DNA of 64,000 nucleotides from Datnioides undecimradiatus. Its lineage: Eukaryota; Chordata; Actinopteri; Lobotiformes; Datnioididae. The translations under genes and the position numbers were made by a program. Below the pieces are notes generated by a model. The model was given only the letters and a program-made list of their open reading frames with translations. It was not told the DNA's origin and searched no databases. The DNA lies in NCBI GenBank assembly GCA_008933995.1, contig WARS01000033.1:5511787-5575786 (forward strand), in the 5' to 3' direction. Positions 12,621-24,216 of this stretch are shown piece after piece; position 1 is the stretch's first letter; every line of letters begins with the position of its first letter.

Positions 12621-15430
12621 TGTATTTTCAGCCAATGCAAGACTGAGCATCCCAGCTGGAAGGAGAGAGGGAGAGAGAGTGCATTTTATTCAGAAGATAT
12701 TCCTGAGAGATGAAGGCAAATTCTAACTGATGAATATGCAATGTGCAGTTTATGGTTAGATCTCTGGGCAGCAGCATGGGAGAATCTAGGAGAGAGACTA
12801 CAAGGCATGCATTCTCTATGTCTGACAGAGGAATTGTTATGAAACAGAAGTCAATTAAGTTGAAAGGCAAGAAGCCAGCGTCACCGGGGAGTTATACGCC
12901 AACCCAATCTAATGAATTGCTGAAAAAAATATTTAAGCACAGCCGGTCATCGGCTAACTGCTCACTTTGTTTACTTTGTCCAGCATGTTCCACATCATTG
13001 ACCATAAAACCCATCTTAGTGCACTTTAAGGGAACTAAATACACTTTTGAGGTGTGTCTTGTAATTTGCATTACATTTACATTTAAATAATTAACAATCA
13101 CATACAGACAGGTGAAAGTAAACGGTTGATTAACTGAATGCAGTAACATAATGAATATAGACGCTGCCACAAAGGTGCCCTGCATGGCACAATGAAGGGG
13201 TTAACATCCAATCATTGTGGCATGGATGAAAATGCTGAGCATGCCCAGCTGGTCCCGTATCAAGATAACAAGAGGAAAAGATCAAGTGACTTTAAAAGAT
13301 CACCGTTCACTGTTAGGACACAATGGCCAGAGCTTCAGCCCCAAAGACTGTCTTTCAGTAGGAACAGTAAATAAAGGAACGTCTGCATTCAGATCTGTGG
13401 GGAACACGTCAGTGAACAGGCTCAGAAGCTGCAATTAACAGCACACTTTTGATTAGTGTGATGCTTGGGGTGACTGAGGATGTTGATGCAGGGTGTGATC
13501 AGACTGCCAGCAACAACAGTCTGCCCACAGTTACATAGAGAAGTCATATTAGCAGGGTAAGGTATGGTTGGTGCAATATAGCAGGGTTTCAGTCCATAAA
13601 GCCTTTATAACAAAGCTGGAGAATACAGAGGTGCAGAGAGGGGATCAGGTGGCTCTGTTGTGCTGTTGGAGGCATTTTGCTGCATAGTTTGGGTCCAGCT
13701 GTTCCCTTAGAGGGAAGAGAAGGGAAGACGTTCCTTATCTGATGGAAGTGGTCTCTTCAGGATAAGCACTCATCCATTGATCACTATAAAAATGATGTGA
13801 ATCACAATCACAAGAGCTCAACCTTATTGAGACTGTGGACTGACGTATAAGGCATCAGTCTTCACAAATATCAAAACACCAGCTGAGTGAATATCTGAGT
13901 TCATCCCTGCAGTAGAGCCCAGAGACACACGCCAAGGGGAAAAGAATTAGTGTGGCAGGTCGTGATAATCCAAAATCTTATTGAGGCACTTTATGATGTT
14001 TTTCCTATTTATTTTGCTGCTCGTCTGTATCTAATTACCAGAGAATTGTATTACTTTGAAATTCTAAATGACTTTGACTTTCATTAGAAAACAAAGTGTA
14101 CGGAACAGTTTATTGGTAGAAAATTGGTAAAACAGCTTTTTTTCAGTTCAGTGCCTTAAAGGCCCTCTGCTAGGACCATGTGGCATAGCTACAGTTAATT
14201 TAAGGCATGACACCTACTCTCTGCTGAGCTTCCAGTCTCAGCCCCCACATGTCTGTTTATCGTAGAGCTTTCCAGATTTGCCACCATTCAAACGCTGGAA
14301 GCAAAGTCTTTAATCAGTTGCCTCCAACAACTCTTTCCTTAATGAATATGCATGTTTACGTGGCCAACAAGACAAATGCCATGACATTCTGTTCTCAAAA
14401 CTTTTTATTTTGTAGAAACCACATTTTTAAAATGACTATAGGCAAATGGAAATCATTAAACTGGTCTATCGTAATTCATTTCAAACATCTCAACTGAGGC
14501 CATATATCTAATCTAAGACTAGTGGAGGAAACTAGCACTGAAAAGTAAATACTGAAGCAATAATTTGATGCCATGGTTGAAAAATCATCCACCACTTTAA
14601 AGCACTGGTGAATATAAATGCATTATTAACTTTAAAGCAAAGTTAATAATGCATTTACACAACATGTCAAAACAGAACCATTCTCTGTCCTCAAACAGCA
14701 ACAGTTTCTGTCTCTTTGTTCGTCACTGTTCTCTCCTCTAAACAAGCTGTCCTACCTGGAGGGTTTGTTTAAAACCTGAAATTGTTTCTAAGGGGCTTTT
14801 GCATAGGTGGCAGTTAATATCATCTGAGCGCTGATTTCATATGTAAAATATATGTGAGTAGGTCGTCTTCACAGAGGACATTTTGGCATGTCACAGTAGG
14901 AAAAATGCAGGTGTAAATTATTAAATTAATGATGGGTGAATTTCAGTGTGCTGCTCCAGTTCTGCTTCAGTAACACCTGTGCCTTTTCATCAGGTGAAAA
15001 ACTGCTTTACTGTTTAGCCTTGATTTAGAACCAAACCCTCGCTGCGCCCAGTGCTCCTTTTCTAAAAATTAACACCACTAAATGTATAATATTTAATATA
15101 GACTCACCACAAACACAGATAATATCTTATAGAATTACTGTAGAAACCTCTAAGCTATAAAAACAATATACGCTCCAATATAAAAACAAAGATCACAAAG
15201 TTACTTATTAATTTTAAACAAAGGCAAAAAGCATTTTATGGCTGTTTACACAAAGGTTTTCTCCTGGCAGAGGAGTCTCACAGTAAGATACTTTGCATCT
15301 CGCTGTGTCTTTGTTAATTTGAGCGTGCATGCGCGCACCAAAGTCCACATGTGTGATCCTGAATGAGGTATTGTCGGCAGCGGCAGTAATTAAAAAAACT
15401 AAAAAAGACGAACAAACAAACAAACAGCTG
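12620..15430. other. Unique non-coding DNA with one perfect palindrome
   Basis: Starts with a short GA-rich patch (12661-12680). The 115-codon plus frame at 12743-13090 and the minus frame opposite show no domains. The 14.6 kb palindrome is the only structured feature. Confidence 0.45.
14615..14657. repeat. Perfect mini-palindrome, 19-bp arms, 5-nt loop
   Basis: Arm 1 is 14615-14633 and arm 2 is 14639-14657; each reads TAAATGCATTATTAACTTT on its own strand, with no mismatch. The spacer is AAAGC. The palindrome stops abruptly on both sides (A against C). No coding frame or known element surrounds it. It could be a local inverted duplication made by template switching, or a tiny palindromic element with TA ends. 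Confidence 0.95.
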
Positions 15431-15780
15431 TGATGGGATCATAAATATTTTCAGGCCCATTTTAGCATGCTAATTTCCGCTGGGATCACATTTCAATTTT
15501 ATCGCTCCATTTCATTTCCTACCTTCACCCTCCCTCCCCCCAGCAAGATGTAGTGTCATTTCTACGGAGTGTTTCTTTACCTATGGCAATCTGTTTCACG
15601 GTGCTGAGATTACAGGCAGGCCTAATTAAAGCTGTTGTTATATTTATAGAATTAGCGGGGTATTAATTGGAGCAGAACAAGCCGAAAGAATGTGAGCAGG
15701 CAGACATAAACATCTTTTATCTGACTACACTTTTATCTGTGGACTCAGGAGAGCCAACTGCATTCATAAGCCATGTTGAT
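15430..15780. promoter_or_regulatory. Strong enhancer-like block
   Basis: Unique sequence with homeodomain cores at 15623-15628 (TAATTA) and about 15664-15669 (TAATTG), GCATGCTAATTTCCGC near 15466, and CCATTTCATTTCC. It has a CACCCTCCCTCCCCCC stretch but no microsatellite or mobile-element feature. One of the clearest conserved-non-coding textures in the window. Confidence 0.35.
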
Positions 15781-17089
15781 CCATCACACTTCAAAGTCCC
15801 TCATGGGACCTTTAACAAACAGCAAAATGGGAACTACTAGCAGCGTCTCGGGGACGCCTCCTTCTACGTGTGCAGTTCAATATTGAATGCATCACAATGG
15901 GTTGAAAGGCTGGCCTAATCCACAAGCTTCTCCAAAAGTGGCCAAACAATGCAGAGTATTCTTGCCAAAACTGGAAAGACAGGTGTATCCTTTGTTGTCT
16001 TTATTACGCCAAATGCATTCCTCGCTGCTCACTTGTCTCTGTTAGGGCAGAGGAAGGAGCTTGCAATGACACTGAATCCTTTGTACACAGTTCCTGAGCA
16101 GTAACATCGTAAATTATCCAACTTCAACATGTCTTTCAAGGATGACGGCCTTTGAAGGCATACAGCAAGTGTCAAAAGCTTGTACGATGCCTAATATAAA
16201 CTCCTGTGGTCATACACGCCAAAGATGTGCGGTAGCCCTAATGCAGAGCAAACCACAACTACAGGACGTGACAGAAGAAGAATTGTTGTAGTATCTAACA
16301 ATGACATTTAATAAACTTTATATTACATGACATTTATTTAGTTTTACCAACGCAGTGCAATTCAAAATACGTTCTTTCCATCATGATGATACGTCCCAAA
16401 ACGTCACAAATGCTCAGCTGCTGTAAGTGTACAGCATATATGCTATGCTATACATTTACTAAAAGTTTTCATTGTGTAACTGTACCTTAAAAACAATGGG
16501 GTCTCACAAACAGCATGAATCAAGATTCCATTCAAATGTACCACAAATCATAACCAAACTTCCACAAAAGTGGCAAAAGAAAATGCAAATGATTGCATGT
16601 ATCTACGATCGCTGGGAGAATAATAAGAGCTGAGCGTTTTAACATGAACAGTTGGTGTGAGTTAATCCTCCAGTTGGGTGCCATTAAAACGCCGCAGAAG
16701 TAACAGATGCAACAGGATGACATAATTAAAAGAGCACCAGTTTAAACTACAGTGCAGAAGACCATGAGAAAATGTAAAATACATATAAAGTATGGCACTT
16801 GTGTTTATTTCCTGCTTTCACTTGGGGAATGTTAAAGACTTTCTGTTAGACCACACAGATCTAATGTTTTCATCTTGGGTGTTAAATTACTGCTACCTGC
16901 ACAGTTTGTGGTTTTATTATGTTTACGTTAATGACCAGAGCAATTCAGTTTCAAACATGGCATATTAACAATGAGAGGAAACAACCAAAATCCAGCACTA
17001 TACTGTTATTTATACAGTATGTTCATATACTGCATTTGTAGAGAATGTGTACTGTATGTTGTCTTTGGCGTAGTTTGAATGGAGAAAGT

Positions 17090-17560
17090 TATAGATTTGT
17101 TCTTTAACTTGAAGTTTTGTGCTCCATTAACCAACGAACCAGATCAGTGGCCATCACCTTAACACTTACTGCGGGGCCAATAAAGCCAGATTGGATTGTG
17201 TTTTCCAAAAAGGCAGTCAAGTGAAGAAACAGCTTTGCTCTAAGAATGCAGCGGTTGCATCGATTTTGCACGGGGGTCACTTCTGTCTTGCTATCAGCCA
17301 AAGCATGCCAGAGGATCTTGGGCAGACCACGGACCAATACTGGGCCAGATTCTTACTGACAAAAGCCTCTATTGAATTTCTTATCGATATCTGTATCGAG
17401 CAAAATCATTGCCCTGCCGCGGTCAAGCACCCATTCTTTATTAATACCTACTTTGAATCGGCACTCCCATCAATAGAGAGGATGGACGCACTTATTACAT
17501 GTGTTATCTGGTCTCCGTCCTCAGAATCAGACACCACAGGGGAGAGTGAGGAGGAGGAGG
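17090..17560. promoter_or_regulatory. Strong enhancer-like block with accidental long frames on both strands
   Basis: Dense complex sequence (CCAATAAAGCCAGATTGGATTGTG, GAATGCAGCGGTTGCATCG, CAAAAGCCTCTATTGAATTTC, GGTCAAGCACCCATTC). A plus-strand frame of 159 codons (17191-17670) and a minus-strand frame of 77 codons cross it. Neither shows a domain, and the plus one drifts into a Glu-rich low-complexity run. A donor-like GCA|GTAAGTG exists on the minus strand near 17171, so a minus exon cannot be excluded. Best read as conserved non-coding DNA. Confidence 0.35.
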
Positions 17561-17859
17561 AGTGGAGTTTATTGGCTTTAGCAAGGTCAGAGTGGGAGCG
17601 GGGGGAGAAAAAGTGCTGGGCCAGCACAATGGGCTTTTATTTTGTTGGGTCAGGCAGTACAGGCGATTAAGCTGTCAGCCAAGAGGGGACACTATTGATT
17701 TGGTCATGGATGGTGGGGGGGGCTGCACCCCCTGTTGTTTTAATTTATTAGCCAGTAGCAATTTGATTTGATAGTGAGGAGGTGTAGCGATGTAAGGGCT
17801 ACACAACACAGTGATCACTACAGTCGATACAAAGAGCATCTCATCATGATCCTCACTTC

Positions 17860-18110
17860 TCCTGTCCCTTCAGCTTCCCTTTGGACTCATTGTAGTGACA
17901 GCCTTTGGGCACAGTCAACGTTTCATTGGCATGCTATATGAGCTGTTTCCTTGCAGGTAATTTGATATGACACTCGTTGAATATAATATATCATTTTGAC
18001 TGCCACAATGGGGCCATCTGCACACAATCTCAATTCTTATTGACAGACGGGGGAAATTGAGAAGAATTGAGCCAAGCAACAGGAGTCTGGAGCAGGCTGT
18101 AAAAAGTGTA
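17860..18110. promoter_or_regulatory. Enhancer-like unique block
   Basis: Contains TTCATTGGCATGCTATATG, GGTAATTTGATATGACAC, TTATTGACAGACGG (a TGACAG Meis/TGIF-type core) and a GAGAAGAATTGAG run. No open frame or repeat. Confidence 0.28.
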
Positions 18111-18643
18111 ATTGGGTGGGCCGCTCCAAGAGCGAGGGGGGGAATTACAGGTCATGGACCCTAACAACTCTCAACCCAGACAGTCGGAGGAAATGACTGT
18201 GTATTTTACACAGCGGTTTCATACAGCATCAGTGAGCAGAGCTGCTCCTGTGCATTCACGGGAACTGAAGCTTTCTGATGAAGAGCCACGCAGGCAGTAG
18301 ATTTTACACTTTAAATTATTTATACGCTACAAGGCCTCGACAGTTTTCTCCATAGATGCTGAACTATGAAAACATTCTGCTTTTTCTTTTCATACGTTGC
18401 AATGAAAGGCTTCCTGGCTAAAAATCAAATCAAAGGGATTTTCTACAGTTATTTATATCACAATTCTTCAACCTTTTTAAGTGCCATTAGTTCAGTTATC
18501 GGTTGACCATGAAAATACTTACTCTGGCACTACAAATGTGGCCTTAAAAAGATATTTCACTTGTGTCCATTGTGCTACTACAATATCTTATGGAGGCAAA
18601 TTATTTCATGGGAGGAGGTCAAAGATAAGAACAGCAAAATGGG

Positions 18644-18792
18644 TTAATGAGCCACTGGCCCCTCCGGAGTCTCAGTGTTGGTGTGTGTAATGTCATCTGT
18701 AAAATCATTACTCGAGCTATCATCGTAATCCTTGTGCTTGATTTGCTCACGGTGGTACGTCTTCTCAGAGATGACATATGGGCAGCGGTAGC
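18644..18792 (-). other. Exon-like segment, possible 3' terminal coding exon
   Basis: On the minus strand a candidate acceptor (CTGACTATCTGCAG) is followed at 18792 by two bases finishing a codon, then 48 sense codons and a TAA stop at 18646-18644. The peptide is strongly hydrophilic: it starts YRCPYVISEKTYHREQ, continues with an acidic Asp/Ser-rich stretch (around residues 21-33) and ends Thr/Pro-rich. No domain is recognised. In-frame stops lie a few codons upstream of the acceptor, so the frame is only as long as the proposed exon. The segment abuts enhancer-like sequence (18800-19020), and its look may simply reflect conserved non-coding DNA. If it were joined to the exon-like segment at 25.4 kb, the phases would not match directly (0 against 1), so at least one other exon would be needed. 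Confidence 0.18.
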
Positions 18793-18799
18793 CTGCAGA

Positions 18800-19020
18800 T
18801 AGTCAGCATTATGTCATTTTGGTCATTAAAGTGGTAAATCCTCTCTTGGCCCATGCCCTTTCATCTCAAAGAGAGGGGCAATTAATCTAGATCATTTTAC
18901 GAGCAGGATCGCATATGAATATGCTGTTTAATGTCACTTTATTGCCCTTTTATGATGCCGTTGGAATGGCATTTTTTCTGACTTTTTGGAGTGACAAATT
19001 AAACAGGACATAGCTAAGTC
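18800..19020. promoter_or_regulatory. Strong enhancer-like block with POU/homeodomain cores
   Basis: GCATATGAATATGC at 18911-18924 is a near-palindromic POU-type (MORE-like) sequence. TTAATC lies at 18882-18887, with several ATTAAA/TTTAAT cores close by. The CCTCTCTT...AAGAGAGG words form a small inverted pair (about 18840-18876). Non-repetitive and adjacent to the exon-like segment at 18.64-18.79 kb. Confidence 0.35.
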
Positions 19021-19639
19021 AAGTCCTAAGACACAGGTTGTTAGCAGGGTTAACCATCAGGCGTGAGCTGTTGCTCCGCAGCTGCCCAGTCTATAATTCT
19101 TGAAACCTCCATGAACTTCAAAGATTCCCCATCACCACAGAGGAGATGTTTAAACCGTGTATGTACCTAAAATAGAACTGCCAGTGTAAATTGTTCTCCA
19201 CTGTTGAGCAGCAGACTCTCCTGCTTCTGCTTTCATTAAAAAACAGGTAGTGGATGTGACCAATTTGCCCTGACTTGCCTCTCAGTTGTTCATTTAGTGG
19301 GTTCAGTATTTTTCACAGAGAGGTGCCCTGTTGGCTTTGTCCTGCCAGAGTGGGAGGAGTGTTGCCACTGAAAGGCCACAGCTCCAATTACACGCAGCCT
19401 CTGCTCCTTAAATGTCAAGCTACTTTGCATTACCCAAAGTGCAATGGCATTCAGCAGATATTAGCCCCACTCCAGCCACATCTGTCACATTGTTTCATGT
19501 GGCTCCTCGAGCAAAAAAAGTAAATGATCGTCGAGTCCTTTCCTTCTATCTCTAACCTATCTTCTCTGACTTTTCCACTTCAGATTTCAAGGAGGTGTGG
19601 GCTACCCTGAAAAGTCTATCACAAAGTCAAATGAAATAA

Positions 19640-19900
19640 CAAATGGTTAGAGAATGTCCTTTCGGCAGCTTGTGTAATTGCTTCAGAGTGAAGATTCATG
19701 ATCCCCCGTTCAATACCGTCGCTTCATTGGCTGAATTGCCACCCAGGGCCCCCCAACTTTTCCCATTAGAGACTCCACAGGCTTGACAATTTAGCTGCTT
19801 TGTTGATCATTAAGAGGGGAGACGCAGAGCTTCCCCTCTCTAATTAAACCTTGATTAGAAAATTGCTCTACCGCAGACACGACAGAGAAGAAAGTGTGAG
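19640..19900. promoter_or_regulatory. Strong enhancer-like block
   Basis: Contains TAATTA at 19841-19846 followed by a TTGATTAGAAAATTG stretch, CGTCGCTTCATTGGCTGAATTG and GACAATTTAGCTGC. Complex, unique and free of simple repeats. Confidence 0.33.
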
Positions 19901-22900
19901 GCAGGAGGACTGAGGGGTGGCTGCAGTTGCCCTAAAGTGTGCAGGTGGTGCTCCTGAAATATGCACTGGCCATAAAAACACACCAACAGCAACTCCACTG
20001 TCAGCCTGCTCATTAAGGGAATAAAGTGCAAAGATCCATTTCATCTTAATTCTTAATCAATCACTGGCCACCAGGAGTGGCTCCTTCACACCACATGCAG
20101 TAAATATGAGGCATTTAAAGTTTATACCTGTGCAGAAACTCAACTATCCTCAAACGTCCAAAGCTGCTGCTTAGACAATATTTTACACATTTTGAGAAAA
20201 GACATGATCTCAGTGTCATTTGCAGCTGACTTGAAGGTTCCAGTTACACGTTCTCACATGCTAACACACGCATGCATACATGAGTTATACAATCAGTTGC
20301 AAAAGAACTCCCTTTCGAAAGAGTAACTGATTCAATAGCTTCCTTTCTAAAGTGTGACAAACTTGTTTCAGCTTGAGAGTGTAATTTGGCACATTGTGGA
20401 GAAGAGTTAACACAAAGCTGCATTGATCATTTCTGCTGTGCTAAAATGTGAACACAGGCATCAGAGGCAGCAGGGACTGACACACACCTGAGACAGGTTC
20501 ATTTACAACTGCAAGCTGTGTGTGTTAGGGTTGCAGTCTTTCACCACTTGCACGGCATGAAAATTGATGGTTATCACACCATGTGCACTTGCTAATCTAC
20601 AGTACTGAATTCTACTGTTTTGGTGTCATTTGAAAATACTGAATTCTGCAGCACAAGTGTAATTTAACGTCATATAAAGTGAAATAAAAGTAAAGCATTT
20701 GTTTAACCAAACCCCCCCCCCCTGTTTTTATAATATAATACTGTCATATTGTCATTCCAGTCTTGCATGAGTGCCATTTCTATTGCACATAATAAACAAG
20801 AGACACCTCCAATTATCAGTACTAGGTATTAGAGTAGTACTGGAAGTATTACAGTAAAAAGTAAAAGCATTTAAGTAAGAGAAAATAAAATAATAGAGGA
20901 GACATTGACTACTACCTGAATGGCTGTTAATTTGAGGGAACATGTACACATACAGGCACTGAATGAACTTTTGCACATATACTGAACATTCACAGGTGCC
21001 GTCTCTCATTCAGGCATTCTGCACATCTGGAGCAGTGTTCGCTTTTAAGAGCTGTAAAGGTTCATGATACATACGGTGCAGTAAAAGCCTTACGTGTGTA
21101 AAAAGCCTTTTGTGTTAAGTTCCTAAGAGCCTGAACCTTGCTGGGGCCTGTTGCCTTTATGAGTTATACCTCTATCCCACGACCTGCAGCTGTCAAAGTC
21201 AAATTAAGCACTCACCATCTCAGTAAATGCTAGATAAAAACTAAATTGCCTTGATGGTTTTGAAACTTCGGGAGTTGTACTCTGATGTGTCAGTGACCAG
21301 TCTTTGACGATTCTTTATGTTTGAGTATTCTCAGACAGTCCACCCTTCACTCCCCCTCCTCCCCACTGAGATGCAGAATATAGAAAACACCTGAGCTCAG
21401 AATAGTTCCTCTGACTCTGTCCTCTGCTGTGAAGAAAGGCAGCTTTTCTCATTGCTATTCCTGCAACATGCTGCATTCATTTTCAATGATCTCCAAACAG
21501 CTTTCCAAAAAGTTCAGCGGGGTGGAGATATGTTGAGCAGAGGGTTCTCTGCTCTATGGCAGTAAGCCCCACTCCCTGCTGGAGTGTCCTTGAGGAGGAG
21601 GGCTTGCAAAAACCATAATGCAAAAACCCAAACTTGCGCTGTTATCATATGTTCCATCGCATTCATTCACTCTTCTTCTTCCACCACTCCTCTGCTGTTA
21701 TTCAGAGTTCACTAAGGATTCCCAGAGGAGTCACGTAATGCACATCACTGCCAGGAGCTGACCTCTTCAAACACTCTCTTCATCATACACAGGCAGCCTG
21801 ATCCGATGCCTGACTTTGTCTTTCATCAAACATCTGTTCCTCCGCTCAGTTGTCCTGCCTTTGTGCTTTGTGAAAGTGCTCCATCTTTCACAACATGTTT
21901 TTAGCTCCATAATCACATCCAACCTTGTCTCCTAGAAACTACAGTAACACAGAACTGATTGACAATGGCAAATATGTCTGGCGAGAAATGTAACTCCTTT
22001 TTCTGTCACCATAGTGAGGAAATGTTTTAAATGTAAATGTCCAAAACTGTTTGACAGAATGTTCCTGAAAAACTCCTCAATGCATTTATGTTCCCTACAA
22101 TATCAGCTCTTCCAGTATAATATCCCCTTGCAGCAACAAAGCATAACATTTTTATTTTTAGATTTAGGCACTAACAGCACTTTGTTAGGGTTAGGGGAAA
22201 ATTGTGTGCTTGACAGAATATATAAAATATTCAAAAGCCACTTGAAGCACGAGACAGGACATGTTTATTTGATTTAAGCTCAATATACGACATTCATCCA
22301 CCACACATCAGACTAAACACCAGAATCTCAGACCAAAACAAATTTAAGTGTTGTTTATTCAATAGAGTTGGGAGGAAAAAAAACATCAAGATTTCTCAGA
22401 AAACATATTTTTGTGCACTCTTTAGCTAAAATACAACAGAGACTCACCAAACTAGGATTGAAACAGTCAAACTAAGCAGAGCTGTTTAAACGTGCATCAA
22501 GGCTCACATTTGCTCACCTCAGATGTTTTCAGAAACATATTATACTGAACTGTTTTGCTGTAATAAAAGAAAGTTGAATACTGATGCAAATGCATTCACT
22601 CACATACACTAACATGCATGCTCACAAGCCCTAAAATGCACATGCATAAGTAAACAGAACAGAGAGGCTCACAACACACACAGAGGGAGTGTGACGATGT
22701 CTTCTGCTCCAATCATAACTTCACTATATCTTTGCAAAACAAACAATTTCTATCTATCAGGACTGAATATTGTACATTGCACCACCTGTAAACCACCATC
22801 TTTACACTAACCACCAAAGTGGTTTGGTTGCCTAAACCAAACCCGATTCAGCACTTAGTAATCCAGCCTGAGGCTCCAGTGTCAAGGTCCAGTGCTCCAG

Positions 22901-23090
22901 TGCTCTATCAGCTCTGAACACCACTGTGCAACTTGTGTATTCTACTAGAAAGCCGCCCATCCTTGTTCATTTCCATAAAATATATCCATAATATATATGA
23001 CTGGTATATAATATATAAGGTCATATTTTTGCCTATTTACTATTAAACAGGTACAAACATGGTGCAAAGAATCTGACAAGTCATGCATAA
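19900..23090. other. Unique non-coding DNA
   Basis: Contains a C11 run and a small inverted pair GGTTTGGTT/AACCAAACC (22821-22829 and 22835-22843). AT-rich TATAA-type words near 22975-23020 are low complexity rather than promoters. No gene signal. Confidence 0.45.
20712..20722. repeat. C11 homopolymer
   Basis: Eleven consecutive C residues in otherwise AT-rich sequence. Confidence 0.8.
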
Positions 23091-23570
23091 TCAACCAATG
23101 AAGAGGTAAAAGTTGTGAAAACCATTAAGTCACTACCATTAAATGCACACGTTAGCATTTCCTTTAATAAGGGCCAGGGTTAACTGACAGGCAGTGGACC
23201 GTGTGGCCGAGCCATTACCATAGTTTTGCATTCTCTAATGTCATTTTCTACAAGGTTAGGCTTCATGTAATCATTGCCCCGGGACAGCAGTAGGCTACAA
23301 GAGATAGAGAATGGAGGAGTGGAGGAGCAGTGGGCCACTTGTTTGACTTAATGAGACTGATCTGAACAGATGGAGGACACACTCCCAGGTTGATCCGCCA
23401 CCAAGTCTCCCAGCCTGCTTTAGTTGGCCACTCATCTGTTTAGACTCTTTCCAGCTCGGGCCTACAAAGCGAAAATGTACGTACATGTTGTGTCTATGTT
23501 GACTAGGGTGACATGACAGCTGTCAAGACTCCTGTGGCCCGCAATTACAGAAAGCTTTCTTCTCCTTTAC
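23090..23570. promoter_or_regulatory. Enhancer-like unique block
   Basis: Runs of dense non-repetitive words (CATTAAGTCACTACCATTAAATGC, CCTTTAATAAGGGCCAGGG, GCCATTACCATAGTTTTGC, TGACATGACAGCTGTCAAG). TGACAGCTGTCA at 23513-23524 is a perfect 12-bp palindrome made of two TGACAG (Meis/TGIF) halves around a CAGCTG E-box. Confidence 0.33.
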
Positions 23571-24169
23571 TTAGAGTGCTCTACTGGACTAATTCTCCAA
23601 TTCCTCTACAATCACTCGTGTCTTGCATTAATCTTTGCTTTTGCCTCACATAATCTTGCCTTGGAGCGTGTTCACAATTTTCAGATTGCACTTATTTCAT
23701 CCATGTAAAACCTAATTGATGGAAAGCAAAGCCTACAGCATTTCCTGACCCATAACACTCGTTAATCTCTTAATGATTACTATCACAGTGAAAGCACAGC
23801 TGATGTTAAAAACCAGTCTACAGCCAAAAACTGGTTTCAAACTGTGGTGGCTGATTTTCTTGGAAGAGGAGCAGGTTTTTGTCATAAATCACTGTCTACA
23901 AAAATAAAAAAAAAAAAAAGCTCAACCAAACACATTTACAATGTCCTTAACCCATTTTGCTGGTCCAAACATAAATCTTTCTTTTCTGACCTGTGACAAG
24001 GGGGATTTGGTTTGAAACCATACTTGTGTATTCTTAGCAGATGCAGATATCCAGCAAAGACATGGCAGCTACTGTATACTATTTTACTGAGTTGTTGGTT
24101 GTCCTGTCTGCAACCACATGAGCAAAATCTTTCCTTTCCAAGAGAAACAGTGTTTCTGAAGAAGAAAAA

Positions 24170-24171
<2 letters not shown>

Positions 24172-24216
<45 letters not shown>
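24172..24216. repeat. Compound (AC)n(TA)n microsatellite
   Basis: A pure AC tract (24172-24206) runs directly into a TA tract (24207-24216). Translating it gives the Val-Cys and Thr-His repeats seen in overlapping open frames here, which are artefacts. Confidence 0.95.

Noticed and set aside
17191-17670. Open frame of 159 codons on the plus strand
   Set aside because: No domain, no Kozak or splice support, a Glu-rich low-complexity run, and competing frames on the other strand; it overlies an enhancer-like block. Such a length is expected by chance somewhere in 64 kb.
18731-18751. TTGTGCTTGAT match to the first 11 bases of miR-218
   Set aside because: The match ends after the seed region, and the flanks do not form the known miR-218 hairpin or contain its star strand.
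22975-23020. TATA-like words suggesting a promoter
   Set aside because: Low-complexity TATATA run with no nearby first exon, CpG rise or initiator.
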